Below, one piece after another: positions 56,655-64,000 of a stretch of DNA of 64,000 nt. The notes beneath the pieces are model-generated. The model was not told where the DNA came from, did no database searches, and saw only the letters and a program-made list of their open reading frames with translations. Made by a program: the position numbers and the translations under genes. Source of the DNA: Xiphias gladius (lineage: Eukaryota; Chordata; Actinopteri; Istiophoriformes; Xiphiidae); assembly GCF_016859285.1 (NCBI RefSeq), contig NC_053400.1:19581546-19645545 (forward strand), read 5' to 3'. Within the stretch, counting starts at the first letter, position 1; every line of letters begins with the position of its first letter.

Positions 56655-58716
56655 CGTGTGTGTTTGAAAGAAGACAGACCTGGGAAACAGTGCATTTTAG
56701 AGAAAACTAACCAAAATAGTGACTTTGCCCATATTAAGGTTACTTAGGTTCACTTACAACATCGATTGCTTTACAAGGCAGACACTTGGAGTTGTGCATG
56801 ACATAAAGGCAATACCTTCCCTTCCCACAGTCCTCATCAGTGGTGCAACCCTAAAGACAAGAGACAGGAAGGATTGCATCAGGGTGTCTCAACCTTTTTT
56901 AACTCCACGGTTGGGTCTCATAAATCTCAGGGCACCAGCAATCACAGAGCTTTCCGGTCATAATGTGAAATAAGAAAGGCATTGTTTACATTTTCAAAAA
57001 CACGAGTGAGCCCCTGATGGTCTACTTATGCAATATATAGAAATTACTAAATAAGCTAAATGTTTTTTTAATATAAAATATGTCAAACAAATCTCAATAT
57101 ATCAGTCTTATAAATCTGTAGATCTGGACCAATCAGCATATCATGTGACCCTGTATGTGTTTCAAACCCCAAGGTAGAGAAACTCTGATATAATTCAGGT
57201 GGCAGTATTTTGTCCAGAGTCCAAAATGGAGAACTAAATGGACAAATTTTCTAGGTTGCAAAGGCTTCTTTACAGCTAATTAGGCAGGAAGAAAACCTGC
57301 AACGTATTTATGAAGAAAGAGACGCCTCCTCCAGTTTTATTTTTACCTCTTGTAACTGGGGCAGACTCTTGTCCCAGAGTTACCACGTAAACAATAATTG
57401 ACCTCTCCTGTTATTCTATAATGTGTCTAACAGCACACCACTCCATAGGCTCTCCTCTGCCAATATACAAAGTGACAAAAAATATTCCCGAGTGAGAGAG
57501 TCAATATACCAAAGGTGACGATCCAGATGATTATTATTTTGACATGGTAGTTCAGCGAAATGTTTTATCTTTATCTTTAACACTATAAATCAAATAAATG
57601 AAGTCACCAGAAAGTTGCTTTTTCAATCGGGCTGTATTGTGAAAACCCTGTTTCTAAATTTGTGCTTTCACCAACACAGATAAGAATCTCTACTGTTAAA
57701 AGCTTTAATGGTGAAAGTGAATTCCAGTTACAGGAAGCAAAAGCACAAAGCACACACTATCACTTATTTATCGACCATTTTGTACCGAAAGCATTTTAAG
57801 AAATGCAATCGACAAATCACTTGCATAAATGCAAACTGCAGACATAATGTCAAGTCAGCAGCTACGATGCTGCTATAGGGTATTAACATTAACATCTGCT
57901 ACCAATCCTGGGGACTTCATTGTTTACCTGTCAAAGGATCTAGACTGTAGTACTAGACTGTATAGACAGTACATGAATGAACTTACATGATCAATACTGT
58001 TTCCCTGGTCACTGGACTGGACAGTTGTGGTGGTAATGTTGTTGGTCTCCTGTGTGGAGGTGGGACATCTGTTAAATCTCAGTCACAAAGGGTAACAAAC
58101 GCTATCTCAATTTTGTTTACTGTTTATAAGCCTACTTGGTCTTCTGAGCTGTGGACAGATTCATTATCAATCACTTTATTAGAAGCAGTTTTATCATGAG
58201 GAGCTGGAGGAAGGTTACTGGGATTAGGGCTGAGACTGACACTCTCGTTGTTACTCTAGAGGGATCGGAGAGATGATCAGAAAGAAGATTTCAGGTAAAG
58301 AGATGCATTGAGAGGTCACTCCCAAATTCCAGCTCATTCTACTGCTGCCTCTGCCACCAAGCTTTTTTTTTATTATATATATCTGCAGGGTTTTAAAAGA
58401 TTCTCATAATACCATTCAATAACTTATATCAAAGGCTGTTTTCAACAAGGAGCAGTGAAATAATGCTATGTCATGTGAAAAAAAAAGCAAGACCGCAAAG
58501 GTGCAACTGGCTGCGTACTCGGTGAGACGCATCCTCGGGCTTTTGCTGCGGATCCGCTGGCAGTTGCTCCACTTCCACAAACGTGCGGTCCAGCTCCGTC
58601 TGTCGCTGGGCTGAATTATCCTCCAGGATGTGACTGACGCCCGAGTCCACTATCTCAGGGAGGATGCCGCTGCAGGCTGCCGTGAGAGCCAAAACTAGCA
58701 GGGCGAGCCGCATCAT
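55306..58716 (-). CDS. dkk3: Dickkopf-related protein 3
   Basis: Six exons in transcript order: 58519-58716, 58136-58255, 57987-58049, 56758-56850, 55717-55861, 55477-55633, ending with 55306-55393 as a seventh short coding piece, giving 287 residues. DKK3 is a secreted modulator of Wnt and TGF-beta-type signalling. The signal peptide is MMRLALLVLALTAACSG. A short acidic N-terminal part follows (TELDRTFVEVEQL), then a linker with NxS/T sites. Two ten-cysteine domains follow: the first from GCTTDEDCGKGRYC to CVWGQC, the second (colipase-like) from TCQYQTDCSPDLCC to GRGSMC. The tail ends LTDTLYSEIDYII. All phases close. It is shorter than human (350): the linker lacks roughly the stretch after KLRSAVEEM. 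Paralogue (a or b) is undecided. Total coding pieces are therefore seven. Confidence 0.92.
56597..56663 (+). repeat. (TG)n microsatellite in dkk3
   Basis: About 30 TG units with CGTGCG interruptions near the right end, in the dkk3 intron between 55862 and 56757. Confidence 0.95.
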
Positions 58717-58719
58717 GCT

Positions 58720-58772
58720 GCTTCTTCTTCTTCTTCTTCTGCTGCTGCCGCTGCCGCTGCTGCTGCTGCTAA
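58720..58772 (-). repeat. dkk3: trinucleotide repeat abutting the dkk3 start
   Basis: On the coding strand, GCAGCAGC/GGCAGC units then (AAG)n run up to the ATGATG start. The frame is open through the repeat to an upstream ATG at 58821, so the repeat could encode Ser/Gly then Arg residues if that start were used. Confidence 0.8.
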
Positions 58773-59068
58773 ACTCCGAGGAGGGTGTGGCGGTGATGCT
58801 GACAAACACAAACAGCGTCACCGCAGCTGAGACGTCTCCGTCCCCTGCGGGGTCGTCCCCTCGCGCGTGTCAATTTCCCGCCTCAGCAGATTTACAGAAA
58901 AGTAACGAAAACAAACTTACATCAGTTCATTTCAACATGTTTCTACCGTTTTAAAATGACTCGCAAGGGTCATTTAAACTTTAAACTTTAATCAGGCACC
59001 TCAAACGTAGTTCCGGTCAAGTTTAACCACCGTGCTACAACAGTAGGTAGGTAGTAGGTAAAGAGCAG

Positions 59069-59082
59069 GTAACCATGGCAAT
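59069..59082. promoter_or_regulatory. RFX X-box-like site upstream of dkk3
   Basis: GTAACCATGGCAAT fits GTNRCC, a 2-base spacer and RGYAAC at all but the last base. It is about 350 bp upstream of the dkk3 start, next to GTAGGTAG repeats. Confidence 0.35.
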
Positions 59083-59915
59083 AGTAGCTTACTTTTGCTT
59101 CATGCTAGTTAGCTGTTGAGTTAGTTAGCTACATGTCATTTTTAAGATAAACTTAACTAACCACGAGCCGACTGGCAGTAAAAAACAAACTTAAAATCGA
59201 TGTTGACGCAGAGCACAAAGCCTTCAAATTTTTTTTTTTTTTTTTACCTTACGTGTCCAAGGTGAGACTCCAAAATTAAACTCAGACATGTCCAGTTGTA
59301 GCTAAAATTGGAAAGCAACCGACGCAACAGTGTCAACCAAGACAGTTTTACAAATTATTATGTCCACTTACACCAGCTAGGTCTACTAATTCACATCCAG
59401 GTCTCCCTGCTTGCACTGTGATGGATGAGTAGAGGTTTTGAAATCAAAAATTTGGTACCCACTAGTAAGTAACTGAGCAGTTTTCATTGGAACAACTTTG
59501 AGGTAAAGAAATAGTCCACATGAAAACCGTACAATCGTTAGTCAGCCTGGTCTGAAATGGAGGCACTGTTTCCAGAGAGGCGTTTTGGTGTTGAACTGTC
59601 ATTTTCCAACACAAGGTTGGATCATCAGGTAGGGAACTACCCAGGGACCACAAAGCCCCAGGTTTAATCCATATCATTTTATCACTTAATGTGATAAATC
59701 GCAAAGTTGTTTGAAATTGGCAACACTGACGTGCAATGTCATTATGACGGGTCCTCAATCCTCCATCTTTTGGCCCTTTGTCTTGTAGAGTTGGGCCCTG
59801 TGTCAAAATCTGGTTTTAAAACCTTAACTGTTTTATTGTTACTTTATATTGTGTTTGTTTGTAGTAGAATTGTGTTTTGCTTTATTGCTTTATTATTTCA
59901 AATTGCTTTATTATT

Positions 59916-59948
<33 letters not shown>

Positions 59949-60044
59949 CACGTAATATGCACTCAGAAAACCTCGGCCGAGGTAGTATTATACCATGACA
60001 GGAGTTCAGTAAAGCTACATTCAATTGATTATTTAGTGTATAAA

Positions 60045-60206
60045 ATGTTAGAAAATAGTGAAAAATGCCCATCATCAAGTCCAAGTGATCATATTGTGAT
60101 TTCTGAATTTTTCTTAAAAATCAACTCAATTAATTATCAAAATTCTTGTCAATTAATTTTTCTGTCAATGAATTAATTGATTAATCAACTAATAATTTCG
60201 GCTCGT
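60045..60206 (+). mobile_element. ATTAATCGATT-type element fragment
   Basis: GTTAGAAAATAGTGAAAAAT, then TTCTGTCAATGAATTAATTG and ACTAATAATTTCGGCTC. It is the same family as in bola3 and vat1l, with the central part shortened. Confidence 0.55.
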
Positions 60207-60224
60207 TTCTGGGTGTCTGGGGAG

Positions 60225-60475
60225 ATAAGGAAACTGCCATCTACAGTGGGGGGTCAACGCAGGGGACCTCCGGGGCCCCTGGGACGTTAACATGGCCATA
60301 GCACCAGAAACAAAAACTGCACTCATCTTCCATTTCATTGTGGTAGAGGCAGGAAGGTGGAAAACCGATCTCAAAACTGGGACAAACTAAACCACAAGCT
60401 TTTACATGGCCACTCTCGGGTTAAGTGGGGAAATGCATTTCGTAATTCGGGTGAACTAATCCTTTACACCAGACT
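60225..60475 (-). repeat. dispersed repeat fragment (AAAGGATTAGTTCACCC type)
   Basis: On the minus strand it starts GTAAAGGATTAGTTCACCCG, then ATTACGAAATGCATTTCCC, CACAATGAAATGGAAGATG and TTCTGGTGCTATGGCC. I recognise the opening as a common teleost repeat end; the rest is diverged. Confidence 0.4.
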
Positions 60476-60904
60476 CGCTCGTGGGCTGCCTGTAGTTCTT
60501 TACCCTGGCCACGAGATGGGATCATTTGATTTTACAGTGAATATTTCCTGGCCGCGCATGTTTGCGGTGTGAGCTCAGTTGTTTCCGTCCATGTGCTGAG
60601 TGGACTGCAGCCTCTGCTGACACGTTGTGAAATGCACAATGTGTCGTCTAGCTGGGGACGTATGGTGCCAGGTGGTCTCATGCAAAGTCGGGAGTTACTC
60701 CTGAAAAGCCCGAGTTTTGTATCAGAAAGAGGTTTCCCCATATGGATATATGCTTTTAAATAGTGGCGTGTTTTTGATCTATCCCATAATAATAATAATC
60801 TTGACATGCTACTCTAGTCTTATGCCCATACATTTAAGCAGCGCTTTTCTGTTAATCATTAAGGTAATTTTTTTTTCCTTTTTTTCTTTTTCTTTTTTCT
60901 TTAG

Positions 60905-61278
60905 ATCTGCAGTCCGACCCGGAATCCGCCCCACAGATCCGATCTGTTGCGCGGTTTGGTCATTTCTCCCTACGGGGCACACTCGCAGGGCCATCGGAAG
61001 AAGGCGGGTCGGTGGGTTAGGTGGTGAACTCTTGGTCTCTGGCATGAGAGAGAGAGAGAGAGAGAGTCTGGCTCCCCTGGATTAAACAGCAGTCACGGTA
61101 TGCGCTCAGGGATGTGTCAGACTTCAGAGCACCGCCCTCAAACACTGGACGCAGCTGCACGGAGAAACCGCTGCCTGTCAGGCTGACCGAGGCTCGACAC
61201 ATTGCACACAACAGCTCGGGACCTCGTTTGACGGGAGACGCCGGAAGGCAGGAGACTTTGGATCGGGTCGAGATATGA
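60905..61278 (+). other. putative non-coding first exon and CpG promoter, possibly mical2
   Basis: CpG-rich sequence (GCGCGGTTTGG, GACGGGAGACGCCGG) contains a (GA)n run at 61044-61067 and ends in a good donor, GATATGAG|gtacat at 61278/61279. No long plus-strand open frame starts in it, so it would be 5' UTR. MICAL2 is the next rightward gene after DKK3 in human, which suggests a mical2 first exon. No mical2 protein sequence is visible in this window, so the identity is inference from gene order. Confidence 0.35.
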
Positions 61279-64000
61279 GGTACATTCTTTTGTTTTTGTC
61301 TTTTCCTAATCGGGCGCCTGGTATGAGGCTGAGGCTCTTGACAGAAGTTTTTTTTTTTTTTTTGCCTGTTACCGATTGCAAAAGGAGAAGCCTGTGTTTC
61401 AGTAGCCAGCTGGACGGGATCAGACTTGACTATATATAAAGTTAAAGCACGGTGAATGAATATACGCTATAATCAAGTGCCCCACGGAAAGGTCACTACA
61501 GGAACTCAATATAAGTCACACTGACTACTACTTTTAGGGGCTATTTAGAAGTTGCCAGTGAGATCATGCTAATTTGCCCTGCTGACTTTTGGCTGAAAGC
61601 CAAGGGTCATCGCTTCTGGTGAGTGGAGTTTTACGAACACGTGCTAAATCTTTTATTGTGAAAGCCTTGATTGAACGTCGTCTGAGTTGAGCCAGACATC
61701 TTGGCTTGTCTCCACTGCCTGATAACAAGAACGTTATCTCGACTTGCGCAACCTGAATTTTTTTTTTGTTTTTGTTTATGCTGAGGTATATTTCATGAAT
61801 GACTCTTGAGCATTAGTCATAAATCGGTGTTGCTGCCTTTCAAACGTGCCTTAAAGGAAATCTACTCAAAACTGGAATGACACCTTCTCTGTAAGTTCAA
61901 AGGCAGTAAATAAGAGGTTAAACAGGTAAAGCTAGGTTACAAACATCCCTCACATAGGGTTTTTTTTGTTGTTGTTTGTTTTAAATTCCACCATTAGTTT
62001 CTCACCACTAAACTCCACCTGCTCAGCAGCTTCTTGACAGCAAATATCACTTGGCCTGTCTTTGGGGTCGGAGCAACACAAACTGCATTATAAAGGTGTG
62101 GTGCTGACAGGCTGTGCTGTCAGGTTACTGAAAAAAGCTCAGTGAACGACAGAAACTGGCTTAACTTTTTCTGGTGTGACTATAGGGTAATGTTGCTACT
62201 GCTACTGATGAAATACACAGCTGAACCTTTGATAAACCCCGGATTCCTCTTGAAGCAGGAAAAAACCGTCAGACTCAAAGAATCTGGTCCAGCGAGGGGA
62301 AAAAAGGAGTCATAATGAAAATATTTAATGAAAAATATACAAGCCATTTTTAAACTCTTCGGTGGGTCTAATCTGTTTCTTCCTCTTCCACGTTTCAACA
62401 TACTGCACGGGCATTCAGTCTGGTATGATTCATTTGTCTTGCAAGAGGATGCATGAGCAATTAGCAGCATTTTTAAGGAGGGTCAAAAGAGTCATACAAG
62501 CAGTGGTAGTTGTCCTTCCCACTGCAGTCATTTCCTGTGTATTTTCAACTTTTGAAAATACAGCATACCCCTCTCCATTCAAACGGTAAGATTCAAACTT
62601 TATTACTAAGTAACTCTGCCATTGAATGTGCTAACATCTAAACAGTGTTCATGCATATCGTATCTGGTTTCTGTCCCATACACTGATGGTGCATGTGATT
62701 TATACTCATAGAGTTAAACAACATCTTTGTGCCTAAACATTCAACTGCAACCACAATATTCTCCTCTTGCTGGAATTTCCCTCCCCAATAAGCCTTTTTT
62801 GAGTCATTCACATGCTGTGATATAAGATATATGGAAAGACAAAGTAATCAGTGTGTTGCTCAATAAGATAAGCAGTCTTTTGGTGAATACTTCATCAAAC
62901 AGACTCTTGTGTTTTGCCAAATAGCTGCAAGGCTTATTTTCTGAGCATAGTCAGTGATTACAGGTTTAACTCTTTAATTCATGATCTTCTTTCAACACGT
63001 AAAGATACTTTAGAGCCGAGCGAAGATTCAAACATTAGGAGATAACAAATTTGTATGTAAAATATTTATGCACAAATATAACAGTTATGTTTCCCTTCAC
63101 TGTGTTTAATACTAACAAATGTGAAACAATTCTTAACATGTTTGTTTTAGAAACAATAAATGCTGTAGTTAAAAAGATACATAGATCCAACAATCAAATG
63201 AATAATTAATGAATAAATGTCCTAGTGAATGATTTAGTGTATCGGCTAATAAATCAAAGTACTAAAGATATGTGAAGATGTCATGCTGTGGATGAGAACA
63301 AAGTAAATGTGTTTCATGCAGCCCGACATACTGACTGTGAGTGGAAGTTTGTGCTCATTATTGCCACGGAGGCGTTGTGAACTTTCTCCTTCCTCCCTGC
63401 TATATGTTTCCTTCCTTGTTCCACAGCATAAAAATGGACAAGTGCCCAGGCATCACCCACACAAATGAAATAGGAACTCTCAGAGATAGATGAGACATGT
63501 CTCTCGCTGTAGTCTGCTAGTCCATAAAACGAACAAAAGGTTTGCTGCTGTATCAAAAAAAACAAAAAAACAAAACAAACAGACAGACAAAAAACCACAC
63601 ACAATATAGCCACCAGTAGCCAGTCAGTGCCACAGTTAAAAGTTCCTGTATCACTGGTAAGAAACCTACTCTGGGACATGATATTTTGTGGTACTGCAGA
63701 AAACGTTGCTGCTTTCTTTGAAGGTGGTGCTACATTGCAACATATAAACCAACAGCATAGCTAAAGATAGAGCCACTGAAGAAGGTACAGGGAGGCTTTA
63801 GTGAATGAACCCCAGGATATCATTAAGGGGTTGCCTCTGGCAGAGACAGGGGCACACTGAAATGGGTTTTAAACATATCTTAGTCAAGCTTTAAAGTCAC
63901 AGAGGTGGAATTTTACAGAGGCAGCTCTTCTCCAGCAGCTTTGATCTGGACAGGAAATCACACACTCCGCAGGAAGACTTTGGATGGGAGCCGTCTGAGG
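61279..64000. other. right-end region, possible first intron of mical2
   Basis: No recognisable protein segment on either strand. The open frames (for example 62180-62470 and 63314-63679 on the minus strand) show no domain or splice support. If the upstream exon call is right, this is first-intron DNA. Confidence 0.4.

Larger units (their letters stand above)
58960..60900. other. region between divergent dkk3 and the next promoter
   Basis: No coding gene is supported. It has TAGC-rich words (59090-59135), a (GT)n tract at 59920-59948 and repeat fragments at 60045-60206 and 60225-60475. The AT-rich sequence gives way to CpG-rich DNA after about 60900. Confidence 0.5.

Noticed and set aside
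58664-58954. Plus-strand frame with a poly-Leu stretch resembling a signal peptide
   Set aside because: It is the complement of the AAG/GCA repeat next to the dkk3 start; no downstream exon or domain.
61275-61290. ATG at the end of the putative first exon (61275) as a coding start
   Set aside because: It lies only four bases before the donor and is in no recognisable protein context; judged to be 5' UTR.

Overview
This is about 64 kb of vertebrate nuclear DNA. The many short phase-consistent exons, GT-AG introns, AATAAA signals, CpG-rich promoters and abundant microsatellites point to a teleost. Two tRNA-derived SINE types, a decayed Tc1 element and several small inverted-repeat elements resemble families I know from spiny-rayed fishes. 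I cannot name the species.

Layout, left to right: (1) 205-1603, minus: the first three exons of a polycystin-1-like 2 gene (pkd1l2), which continues off the left edge. (2) 1.6-7.15 kb: repeat-rich intergenic DNA. (3) 7257-9678, plus: bola3, 4 exons. (4) 11066-22077, plus: vat1l, 9 exons. (5) 26056-27531, plus: clec3a, 3 exons behind a TATA box. (6) 30786-50697, plus: usp47, 29 coding exons including a small cassette exon at 34027-34083. (7) 55306-58716, minus: dkk3, 6 exons. (8) 60.9-61.28 kb: a CpG-rich, apparently non-coding first exon reading right. From gene order (USP47-DKK3-MICAL2 in human) it may be the start of mical2, but no mical2 coding sequence is visible.

The genes do not form a pathway. 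They are independent vertebrate loci: a membrane receptor/channel-like protein, a mitochondrial Fe-S maturation factor, an MDR-family oxidoreductase-like protein, a secreted cartilage-type C-type lectin, a deubiquitinase and a secreted Dickkopf-family protein. Their order joins two human segments: PKD1L2/VAT1L/CLEC3A (16q23) and USP47/DKK3 (11p15), with bola3 (human chromosome 2) inserted. All five genes that are complete in the window have intact reading frames when spliced by hand: predicted 115, 413, 200, 1383 and 287 residues.

I found no bacterial, viral or otherwise exotic system. The main points for follow-up are the usp47 cassette exon, the synteny junction, a strong CTCF-like motif inside clec3a, a perfect 14-bp hairpin and a G4 motif between clec3a and usp47, an inverted pair of repeat elements in vat1l, and the repeat-flanked dkk3 start codon. 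All exon edges come from reading splice signals and homology recalled from memory, not from alignment or RNA data.
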